Source: Endotrypanum monterogeii
Taxonomy: Eukaryota; Euglenozoa; Kinetoplastea; Trypanosomatida; Trypanosomatidae
DNA: 64,000 nucleotides
Direction: 5' to 3'
NCBI GenBank assembly: GCA_000333855.2
Contig: CM007334.1
Span: 340,469 to 404,468 of the forward strand
A model generated the notes under the pieces. The model was not told where the DNA came from. It worked only from the letters and a program-made list of their open reading frames with translations, and did not search any database. This document shows, in pieces, positions 37,240 to 45,647 of the stretch; the stretch's first letter is position 1; each line of letters begins with the position of its first letter. The position numbers and the translations under genes were made by a program.

Positions 37240-40200
37240 CTACTTGAGACCGAGGAGCTCGTCGAGAAGAGCCTCTGTGTTGAGGACATATTTGCGGACA
37301 CCCCCACCCCCCTCCGTCGTCGGCACAGCCGACGCCGCGGGTGGGGTATAAATACCGGGACCCCTGCCAGTCTCACAGTCAACTGACGACGACGGCCCTT
37401 CAGTCCACAGCGCAAAGAGGCTTACCCGATCAGCAGGCGACACGACAAAAGCTTTTTCCGGAAGCACCCGCCTCAAATACCGGCACACCGAGGGCACGTG
37501 CGCTACCGGCAGGCGCTGCAGGACGATGTACACAAGCAGAGGAACATCGCGGCTTGCAAGTGCAACACGAAGGGCGTCAGCCCAGCCACCCACCCAGCGA
37601 TCCATCATCACTCTGCGGATAATGTCACGCTGCCCCGGCCAATCCACTGGTACCGCTGTACCAGGGGTTACAGCGGTGTGTTGCTCCTCTGCCGCCGACG
37701 TGGCCGGCGTAAGAGAAGACGTGTCAGCTGCAGCGACAAGCAGCGCAGTGGCCACCTCCGCAGCGACAACGGTTGGTGATTGGAAAGAAGTCGAAGACAA
37801 GGTAGCCACTGGAGAAGTATTTGTGACCGAAGTCTGAAGCATGGCGAGCAAGAGCTTGTGCGTCATGTCCTTCGTCGGATCTACCGCATCGCCTACACGG
37901 CACCGCCACGCAGCCCACAGATCCACAACGGACCTATGTTGTGATGGAGAGTCGCGCAGGGCATACGCCACCTGCGACACCACGAAGCCATCGAGATAGG
38001 CATCGGGGGTGCAGTGGAAGCACGCCAGCGCCTCTGCCCAACGCTTTGAAGACGCAAGGAGAAAGAAAATTCGTCCAAGCGCGTGACCCAGCGACAACGG
38101 TGAGGGTGCGAGCCCTGGTGCGGAGGAAGCTACGTGCAACCGACTAGGCGCCGCCTCTGCACATGGAGTTACGCCACACGGAGATGCCCAACCCCCTTCA
38201 AGATGCGCATGCTGACGGATATAGCTCCACAGAGCCATGGCACCCTGCCACGACGCGCCAGACGGTCGAGCTACCTCACATGCCACAAGCCCCTTACACA
38301 GTCGGTGTAAAAAGGGGAACGTACTCGCCGGTGCAGACGTGGAGGTGGGCACGCGACAGCGAGAAGGGGCCCTCCCCAGCTTACGGGTGACGCCCTCTAG
38401 GTCAACACTCGAGCGATCCGTGACCTTGCTGTGAACAAAGTCGCCAATGCAGCTTTCACTCAAACAGAGCCTCAAGGCAGTGGTCCAGTCACCACGGGCC
38501 GTGGCCTCGTCGATACGTTGCAGTAACTGCTGAAGGGTTACATCAGCTCCGTCGGTCGGTGCCACCGGATGTCCCGAGCTGGATTGCTGTGACTGCGCTG
38601 ACGGGGGGCGCAACGACTCCCGAACAGTTTTCCAGGCGGCACCGAAGCCACCACTCGTCAAAATACGCCCATGTAGCATGCGAAACGCCTCCAGCGCGCA
38701 CCCATTGGCCGGTCGTTGAGCGGAGCCTAGGACCCCAGCGAGTCGTTTCCGGTCGACCTCTGCCTTACTGAATATTGACTGCAAGCGCACGTGGCCTCGC
38801 TGCTCTACTCGATGGCCTTTGCTTCTTCCGACAGCATTCGTTCTTGAGGGTGCGCTGTGAAGGATCGACTTGAGGAGGTTGCGCATCGGGGCACACAACA
38901 AAGGTGCGGGAAAAGGTGAACGTCTCGCGTTCTCCCTTGCCGACCACGCCGCAGGGGCACTCTGACAACTGCTGCAGCTGTCCTGCATCGGGACACCCGC
39001 ACAGACTGAGGTCACCTCCTCCATGAAAATATTTCTCCACTCGTCGTTCGCGCAGCTCACGTCACGCAGCGTCAGCAAAAGAAGCGCTACCACCTCTGCC
39101 ATTTCATTCATACGCCGCCTCGTTGACGGCACAGAAGGAGCGAGCGCATACCTCACCAACTGCTCAACAGATTTCTTAAGAAAGGAATTGAGACAGTCAC
39201 GGTGTGACTCTGATGGACTCGTTTTCGCTAGAGTACACTCGTTACAGCACCACAGCCACTGCCACAGCAACCTCTGCACCACGCGTCGAGAGTGTGCAGG
39301 GCTTTCATCGCATGCTTCCACATTTTCGACCTCTCTCGGTGAAGTGATGCCACTGCAGCTCATCCTGAAAAGAAGCAGCATGTCGCGGGTGCGCACCGCG
39401 TCGCGCTCCACTATATGAATGAAAAAAGCTAGCAAAAGCACCAGCTGCGGCAAAGACGACGACGACAACGAAGCATTGAGTACGGTACGCCTCCACACAT
39501 ACCACGCCGCCACCGCATGGCCGCACCACAACAGAAGCCACACGGTGATCTCCTCCAGGGACACAAAGGAATGCTCTGCGGACTCCACAACACCTTCGGT
39601 AGCAGTCGGGGCACTGGATTGACGGAGACACCAAGAACTCGCTAAGAAGACAGTCTGTGGGGCTGGTCCGTGTCGGGCAGCGGCAATCGCCTCTTCGTGA
39701 CGGTGGAGAACCTTCAGCGCCTCACACCACGCCCCGGTGCCTATGTGCTGGCACAGTTGCTGCAGCACAGGCGACATCACAAAATTTCCATCATTCTTAC
39801 TGGTTTGTGACGACTGTGGCAGCCCACGCGGTGCTTCTGGCAAGCAGTTGGAACCGATCGAAGCTGGTGGAGGGTCGGCGACTGCAGCGTTAAATAAATT
39901 TGGAGCCGCGACGGGAGCGGTGCGCACTTCTTTCGACACCGCCACTCCGCAGGGGTGTGGGCGCGGCCGCTCTCGGTTGTCACGCCCCTGCGGTGTGGCG
40001 GTGTCCCGTGCTCCCAAGGGTCTGGAGAACTGTGCCACAACCTGTGCGTGTCTACTATGCACGTCACTGTACCAGGTAGAAGGCGTTTGGTCTGAGCCGC
40101 CTGCACTGCCCACCCGTGACTGACCTGGAGCGTCTGAAGAAAACGACGATACGGAAGAAGGTGGTGGTGATGACACGCACCGTATCGAGGTGCGCAATCC

Positions 40201-40386
40201 CATGCTACCGGAGCTTCCCATCGGGGTGTCCTTGCGCGGAAACGCAGCTGTGTGCCTCTGAGACAGCTGAAGGAGTTCGTGCCATCGGGGCGCGCTGCTG
40301 ATTAAGCAGTCGGTGATATGATGCACACAGTCATAACGCTTGTACGTCTCCCCATACTGCCGCCGCACAGACACTGAGGCCTTCAT
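37240..40386 (-). CDS. Large conserved-type hypothetical protein with W-xx-AL helical repeats (PPR-like)
   Basis: 1048 residues with no domain I can name. The N-terminal ~190 residues are Ser/Pro-rich. The rest is mostly helical and leucine/alanine rich, with at least four spaced copies of a Gly/Lys-x-Trp-xx-Ala-Leu pattern: GAWCEALKVL (Trp220), GDWTTALRLC (Trp634), KRWAEALACF (Trp783) and GGWADALRVA (Trp935). This pattern recurs in trypanosomatid pentatricopeptide-like and other mitochondrial helical-repeat proteins, which bind organelle RNA or ribosomes, so a mitochondrial role is a reasonable guess and no more. The start at 40386 lies only about 7 nt after the likely splice AG (40394-40395), so the next in-frame ATG (residue 56) is an alternative start. 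Confidence 0.75.
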   Translation of the reverse strand: MKASVSVRRQYGETYKRYDCVHHITDCLISSAPRWHELLQLSQRHTAAFPRKDTPMGSSGSMGLRTSIRCVSSPPPSSVSSFSSDAPGQSRVGSAGGSDQTPSTWYSDVHSRHAQVVAQFSRPLGARDTATPQGRDNRERPRPHPCGVAVSKEVRTAPVAAPNLFNAAVADPPPASIGSNCLPEAPRGLPQSSQTSKNDGNFVMSPVLQQLCQHIGTGAWCEALKVLHRHEEAIAAARHGPAPQTVFLASSWCLRQSSAPTATEGVVESAEHSFVSLEEITVWLLLWCGHAVAAWYVWRRTVLNASLSSSSLPQLVLLLAFFIHIVERDAVRTRDMLLLFRMSCSGITSPREVENVEACDESPAHSRRVVQRLLWQWLWCCNECTLAKTSPSESHRDCLNSFLKKSVEQLVRYALAPSVPSTRRRMNEMAEVVALLLLTLRDVSCANDEWRNIFMEEVTSVCAGVPMQDSCSSCQSAPAAWSARENARRSPFPAPLLCAPMRNLLKSILHSAPSRTNAVGRSKGHRVEQRGHVRLQSIFSKAEVDRKRLAGVLGSAQRPANGCALEAFRMLHGRILTSGGFGAAWKTVRESLRPPSAQSQQSSSGHPVAPTDGADVTLQQLLQRIDEATARGDWTTALRLCLSESCIGDFVHSKVTDRSSVDLEGVTRKLGRAPSRCRVPTSTSAPASTFPFLHRLCKGLVACEVARPSGASWQGAMALWSYIRQHAHLEGGWASPCGVTPCAEAAPSRLHVASSAPGLAPSPLSLGHALGRIFFLLASSKRWAEALACFHCTPDAYLDGFVVSQVAYALRDSPSQHRSVVDLWAAWRCRVGDAVDPTKDMTHKLLLAMLQTSVTNTSPVATLSSTSFQSPTVVAAEVATALLVAAADTSSLTPATSAAEEQHTAVTPGTAVPVDWPGQRDIIRRVMMDRWVGGWADALRVALASRDVPLLVYIVLQRLPVAHVPSVCRYLRRVLPEKAFVVSPADRVSLFALWTEGPSSSVDCETGRGPGIYTPPAASAVPTTEGGGGVRKYVLNTEALLDELLGLK

Positions 40387-42032
40387 GGCACTACTTTACG
40401 TGATCAAGAGCAGAGCATTCGATAATAAAAATATAAAAGGGGGTACAAAATCTTAATAAGGAAATGGAGTCTGAGTGTACCTGTGTGTGTGTGTGTGTGC
40501 GTGTGTGTACTGCAACACTCCCATTATTGTACATTCATGCCTATATTCTTTTTTAGGGGAGGTGACGCTAAATATCAAAAATGGGGCCGTATTCGAATGT
40601 ATGCAGCCATCATCACCACAAGGGCACAAGTGTGAAGACATGAGAGAAGCGGATCAATAAACACAGAGAAATAATTATAAACAATGATACACAATAATAT
40701 GACCAATCAAGATAGAGAGATGAGGAAGAGGCAAAGGGATGGGGTGGAGAAAAGAAAGGTATTTTTTTTTTCGAAAGTTGATGTGCATGATATATCTACA
40801 CCAGTCGCACGCACGCGTTTCGCGACCGCGTGCGTTGGGGAGAGAGGAGGAGGAGGGGGGACTTAAATTCCAGGGGAGTGGTTTCTTCCTTATTCTTTGT
40901 TCCTCAGTAACTTGTGAGGGAAAAGAAAAAGGGGAAGAGCGAGGAGAGAGCACCGCGAGAAAAGATTATTTTTTTTTTTGGTGGAGCACCAGTCAACTCA
41001 AATACAAATATACGGCAAAGCATCCAGTTACGGAAACAATTGATGGTTTCGTGAGCGCAATATGGGGTGAGGAGGTTGTCGCTAACACATGCCACCTGAT
41101 GCAAAGAAGCACCATAAAAACAAACATACAAATGTCCATCGACATATTTGGGAGGCTTTACGTCTATGTAACGTCTACTTCGATGGCAAGAAGCGCGAGA
41201 ATGCTACCTCAGTAGTTGCTACGCCTCACCTCAACAAGCGACACATAAGTGCAGCAGACGCGAACAAGCGCGTCCATAAATCAAGGCGCAGTGAGCAAGC
41301 GCGAGGAGAGGAACAAAAGAAATTTAAAAGAGAAGAGGTAGAGAGGAATACAAAGACGTGTACACACACAGGACGCATACTTGTGGCGACAGTAGACATA
41401 AGTGGAGCGTCCACAATCAAATAAAAAAAAAAAAAGATGATACATGTGAGCGGAAAGAGGGAGAAATGAGGATGGGAAATGAAGCGAGTCCGACTCAGGC
41501 ACTGGGAAAAAAAAAAATGGTGTCACACTGAAAATCTGCAGGCGGGTGTATGTGTACATATGTATACGCAGACACGTGTGTCTTTTTTTTTTTTCTCCTA
41601 AACGCATAAAGGAGGAAAAGAGCGTCCAGAGTGAGTGTCTGCTTGTGTGCGCTTTGCGTGCGAATCGACGACGGTCAAGCCCGGCAAGGATAACATCGAA
41701 GAAGAACGAAAAAATCCGGTAAAAAAAAAAAAAAGAGAATGCAATGCAGAGGAGCTCGCATGTACGCCTTCAATGTGCCAAACGTAGTGATCCTCGACGA
41801 GAGGGAAGGGAGGAAAGGCGGTACAAGAGTAAAGAAGCATCTAGGGAAGGGGGTGCCGGCTCCTATCAAAGTGACTCAAGAACAGATGTCATGTGCACAG
41901 GTGTCAAAGACGGTCAGCTCTCAGTATATATATATATATATATATATAGATAGATATATTTCCCGGTATTCCTGCGATACCCAGTCCACACAGCCCTCTC
42001 ATATTGCATTCCACCGTTTCGGTGCTATTGTA
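40387..42032. other. Intergenic region, helical-repeat protein to CFAP96-like gene
   Basis: 1.6 kb without a supported gene. It contains (TG)n near 40482-40508, several A- and T-homopolymers, a (TA)n run with TAGA tail (41925-41961) and the CFAP96-like 3' UTR. Confidence 0.65.
41925..41948. repeat. (TA)n microsatellite
   Basis: 24-base AT run followed by TAGATAGATA. Confidence 0.9.
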
Positions 42033-42977
42033 TTACACCCGTGGGGGCATCAAAGACAGCGCCGCCTCAGCCCCAATCGTCTGCTTCAGATTCGCCCTGC
42101 GGTATGTTCTGAGTGATGGGAGGTTCTTATCCGTCAGATCAAGCTGAGGACCTTTGCGGGCCTCCGACGTTGCCAAGCCGGTGGACCACGGTGCATGGAC
42201 CGGCATGGACCACTTCGTTCGTGTGTGCCACGTGCGGAACGGATGTCGATAGTTACGAATGGGGCCCTTGTCGTACGGGTCAGGGATCCACTCCACGTCG
42301 CCGCCGATGTGCAGGTGGTCCGGCTTGCCGGCGCGGAAGGCACCGTAGGTCTTGCGCGGCTTCCTCTCCGGCTGTCCCTGCGGCATCCATTTGGGATAGT
42401 CGTGCACCACGGGACCGGTGCGGAAGTGCGCGATGCGGCCGCGGTTCGGCTTGTCGCTGTACGGGTCAGGGATGTGCTCTGCAGTGCGGCCAAGGTAGTC
42501 GCAGGGTCCACCAGCCTTCATGACACCCGTCCGCGGCGATGGACCCTTACCCTCCGCCTCACCCTCTGGCATATGCGGGTACTCCGAGAACAAACTGTGC
42601 TTTAGTGGATCATTGCGGGTGAACATGGCCCTCGGTCGCGGCACGATGTTTGGCTCCAAGGGACGGCCAGGATCTGTATCCAATGGTATGTACCCCAGGC
42701 CACCTATGCCTGTTGCAGGGCCTAGCGCAAAGTCCATGCGATCGCCATCTTTCCGGTTATTGAGGTGTTGTGGCTCGATCGGTGCGGCGTATGGCCCCCC
42801 GCCTGCGTACTCATACTGAAACTGGCCGCCTGCGCGGAGGTCATGAAAAGGCGCACTCTCGCGGGTGATGTGATCCTCTTCGCAGTCGTAGAGGTGATGC
42901 CAATTTGTCCAGTGCCGCCGATTGTCCCAGTTCTTGGGGCGGAGGTTATGAATCGTTTCCAGACGTCCCTCCGTCAT
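42033..42977 (-). CDS. CFAP96 (C4orf47)-like flagellar protein with two ~60-residue repeats (putative)
   Basis: 314 residues rich in Pro, Gly, Arg and aromatics, without signal peptide or membrane segment. Two tandem repeats are visible at about 129-188 and 191-250. Each runs from a (D/E)YPxxMP-type start through a (V/F)(M/R)AGxP turn to an (H/W)IPDPY block. The SEYP...MKAG...DPY spacing resembles the C-terminal motifs of the CFAP96/C4orf47 family, cilium- and basal-body-associated proteins. Pro/Gly/Tyr-rich repeats with little predicted secondary structure are common in microtubule inner proteins and flagellar lattice proteins, so a flagellar role is likely but not shown. The splice AG at 43022-43023 follows CGCCCCTCCCTCCCCGCC, giving a 5' UTR of ~45 nt. 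Confidence 0.6.
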   Translation of the reverse strand: MTEGRLETIHNLRPKNWDNRRHWTNWHHLYDCEEDHITRESAPFHDLRAGGQFQYEYAGGGPYAAPIEPQHLNNRKDGDRMDFALGPATGIGGLGYIPLDTDPGRPLEPNIVPRPRAMFTRNDPLKHSLFSEYPHMPEGEAEGKGPSPRTGVMKAGGPCDYLGRTAEHIPDPYSDKPNRGRIAHFRTGPVVHDYPKWMPQGQPERKPRKTYGAFRAGKPDHLHIGGDVEWIPDPYDKGPIRNYRHPFRTWHTRTKWSMPVHAPWSTGLATSEARKGPQLDLTDKNLPSLRTYRRANLKQTIGAEAALSLMPPRV

Positions 42978-43021
42978 GGTGATGAGGCGTTTCTTTTATA
43001 TATCGTAGGCGAGTAACTCAA

Positions 43022-43050
43022 CTGTGAGGCGGGGAGGGAGGGGCGTGTGT
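43022..43050 (-). promoter_or_regulatory. Trans-splice acceptor of the CFAP96-like gene
   Basis: The minus-strand C/T tract (plus GAGGCGGGGAGGGAGGGGCG) is followed by CAG, with its AG at 43022-43023. Confidence 0.7.
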
Positions 43051-43824
43051 CTACGCCTGTGTGTGTGTGTGTGTGTGTGTCGCGAAGTGCCGTTGGGTGC
43101 AACTCGACGTTTTGCACCTCAGGCACGGAAAGCGAGAAGATGTCAACCACACCGCGCCCGAGACGGAAAAATGAAAAAAACAAAATTTTCAAGACGCGTG
43201 TGGTTGAAATAAGACGTCTTTTTTTCCTTCCTGACCCTGTACAAGCTGCCCCGGTATATGTGCGTGAGGGGATGGGGCGGGAAACGGTGTGAAGGCAACC
43301 TCAGAAAGGGAAGTGCGGAAGTTGAGATGAATATATATTTTTTAACCTAAGAATAATAATTAAAAAAGAGAGAGATCAGAAGACAGAGTACAATCGAGTG
43401 CCAGACAAGATGACCGAACTGCTTTGCACATCATCACTGTTTCGATGTTTCGGATACTCTCTCGGACATAGATATCACAGACATACCCTCTACGTGAGCA
43501 CACGCACGCGCGAAACGTGGCCGGCGTATTTTCTACGAACACTGGGCTCACTTGATCCCCACCGGCCCCGCGGCGCACCGCTAGCCGCTCCTCAACAAGG
43601 CTCCTTGACCCTCACTGGCAAGACTAGCGGAAGGAAGGAAGAAATAGCCGAAGCAGTCTTTGATCCCTCGAACATCACAAAACATCCGCCCTGGAGAAAC
43701 GCACGGACCCCACCTCTACCCCCCCCCTCCTCCTCCTACTCAACTCACTCACTCAGGAAGACTGGGGTAGAGAGATGACTTCTCGTCATCTGAGTAGTCG
43801 TTTGTTGGAGCTACGTCTCTCACG

Positions 43825-43828
<4 letters not shown>

Positions 43829-43860
<32 letters not shown>
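43829..43860. repeat. (TA)n microsatellite left of the gap
   Basis: 32-base AT run. Confidence 0.95.
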
Positions 43861-43862
<2 letters not shown>

Positions 43863-43952
43863 CTTTTCGTTTTTTTGTTACTATAAGACTAGTCGTTTCG
43901 TTCTACCTACCTACCGTACCCGTTGTCTTCGTGTCGTAGGTACGTACCGACC

Positions 43953-44059
43953 NNNNNNNNNNNNNNNNNNNNNNNNNNNNNNNNNNNNNNNNNNNNNNNN
44001 NNNNNNNNNNNNNNNNNNNNNNNNNNNNNNNNNNNNNNNNNNNNNNNNNNNNNNNNNNN
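43953..44059. other. Assembly gap (107 N)
   Basis: Run of N. The right side begins directly in a (TA)n run, and another (TA)n lies about 90 bases to the left, so the gap was probably caused by the repeat. Its true length is unknown. Confidence 0.99.

Positions 44060-44089
<30 letters not shown>
44060..44089. repeat. (TA)n microsatellite right of the gap
   Basis: 30-base AT run abutting the undetermined bases, followed by CCG and a T13 run. Confidence 0.95.
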
Positions 44090-44091
<2 letters not shown>

Positions 44092-44126
44092 GTTTTTTTT
44101 TTTTTGCATAAAGCAATGCTTTGGTC

Positions 44127-45647
44127 TCACCTGAACCCCTTGGACTCTTGCTGGAAGTGACCCACCATCGGTTGTCCTGCCCCCCCAAGCGCTGGCGCTG
44201 CGCGGGGGTCACTAGATCCATGCGCGAGACCCCGCATCGCCATGGCATCAGCCGGTGCGGCGAGTGGGGTGTACTCCTTGACGGTGATACCAAACTTCTT
44301 CTCGAACGCAAACTCGGCGAACTGGAAGATGTAGTCCTGGAAAACATCTCCGACAAGGCCGTCGTGCAGACAGAAATAATGCATCTGTGCATCGTGCAAC
44401 GGGCGAGCGAGAGAGACGTACTCGGTCTGCCCGCTAATCATTTGCATTCGGCGATAGCGGTCGAGCTCGATACCAAAGTAGTCTAGCGTCTTCGTCGCCA
44501 CACGGGTGGCGTGTCGTTTCACGTCTCGGTTCGACCAGTGCGCCATGCGGCGCTGATCAAACGTGCCGTAGTACTCGATTGCATACGAAGTTCCGGAGCC
44601 GAAAATGCCGAGAACCTTCTCCCCCATTGACGCCAGCTGCGAATCGCTTGGCGGCTTACCCGTGTACAAGCTGTTGTGCAGACACAACGCGGAGCACAGA
44701 GATGGCAGGCACTGACTGAGAGCGCGGTGCGTCCAGATGGCCTTCATGTTGGGGAAGACGGTGTTGACAACGTCAGAGCTGAGAATGGCAAAGGGACTGT
44801 ACAGCAACCACTGTGGGTTCAGCAGCCTATTTTTCGTTCCAAACGTTTGCAGCTCGATCGGATTGTCGATGGGGTCGAACTCTCGCGTCACAGGCTCCGA
44901 GAAGTGGCCACACCGCTGGTACCACTGGAACATCTCCATTACGCGACGCACCTCGTGGTACACCGGTAGCTGATCCTCCTCCAGGCACTCCAAGAGGTAC
45001 TCGTCCAATCCATGAAGTAAGCCCCACGCGTACGACTGCGGTGTCATAAGATGCAAGGTGAGGTCGTCGTCGACTTGGTCCGCCTGTGGCACACGGACGC
45101 ATAGGAAGTCGGGATGTAGGTACGAAAATCCACGGAAATTCTTGTGGAAGGAGTCGCGGCGCTCGACGTCGGTGAGGAGAGAGGGAGATAAGGTGTCGCA
45201 CTGACGCGGGGTGAGAAACAACCCTGAGCGAGCCAGCACATGCGCGGCCATGTGGCCATTCGATCGAGGCAGCCCCATCACCACAATTGGATTGTCGACA
45301 GGGGGGCCTTTGTCTATATCACTTCCGTTCAATCGGTAGACTTCCTCGACGGCGAGCCTCTGTGCCAGGGCGTTCGTCAGCCGCGAGCGTAGCAACCGAC
45401 TACCATACTTGGTGGTTCCAGGCTTGTCTTGACATGCGCGACAAAGCTTTTTCCACCAGCGTGCGTGTGGCAAGTCGGCCTCGGATGGAACCGCTACATT
45501 GGCTGAGGTGCAGGCGTCAGTGACGATGGCCTCAAACTCGAAACTCTCCAATGCGGCGCGCGAGGAGAAGGTGTTGAGGAGTCGAACTGGCCACGACCCA
45601 CCACGGACCACGTCACACACACCCGAAATTGATTTCAGTCCAATCAT
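44127..45647 (-). CDS. Sulfotransferase-fold protein with altered PAPS loop (putative)
   Basis: 506 residues. The core resembles PAPS-dependent sulfotransferases of the Sulfotransfer_3 type: NPIVVMGLPRSNGHMAAHVL (119-138) at the 5'-phosphosulfate-binding loop, WLLYSPFAIL (280-289) like the W-x-LKSP strand, and FPNMKAIWTHRALSQCLPSL (298-317) like the 3'-phosphate-binding THRDP region. Family members transfer sulfate from PAPS to sugars, lipids or small molecules. The usual RxGTT of the first loop is RSNGH here, so binding or activity may differ. The C-terminal ~50 residues are Gly/Pro/Ala rich. The frame is open further upstream, but that part is Lys-rich and a probable splice AG (45861-45862) lies within it. 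The ATG at 45647 is used because it is the first after the acceptor. Confidence 0.68.
   Translation of the reverse strand: MIGLKSISGVCDVVRGGSWPVRLLNTFSSRAALESFEFEAIVTDACTSANVAVPSEADLPHARWWKKLCRACQDKPGTTKYGSRLLRSRLTNALAQRLAVEEVYRLNGSDIDKGPPVDNPIVVMGLPRSNGHMAAHVLARSGLFLTPRQCDTLSPSLLTDVERRDSFHKNFRGFSYLHPDFLCVRVPQADQVDDDLTLHLMTPQSYAWGLLHGLDEYLLECLEEDQLPVYHEVRRVMEMFQWYQRCGHFSEPVTREFDPIDNPIELQTFGTKNRLLNPQWLLYSPFAILSSDVVNTVFPNMKAIWTHRALSQCLPSLCSALCLHNSLYTGKPPSDSQLASMGEKVLGIFGSGTSYAIEYYGTFDQRRMAHWSNRDVKRHATRVATKTLDYFGIELDRYRRMQMISGQTEYVSLARPLHDAQMHYFCLHDGLVGDVFQDYIFQFAEFAFEKKFGITVKEYTPLAAPADAMAMRGLAHGSSDPRAAPALGGAGQPMVGHFQQESKGFR

Larger units (their letters stand above)
42978..44126. other. Intergenic region with assembly gap, CFAP96-like to sulfotransferase
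   Basis: No gene seen. It contains (TG)n at 43060-43080, a (TA)n run at 43829-43860, 107 undetermined bases and another (TA)n run at 44060-44089 next to the sulfotransferase stop. Confidence 0.7.
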
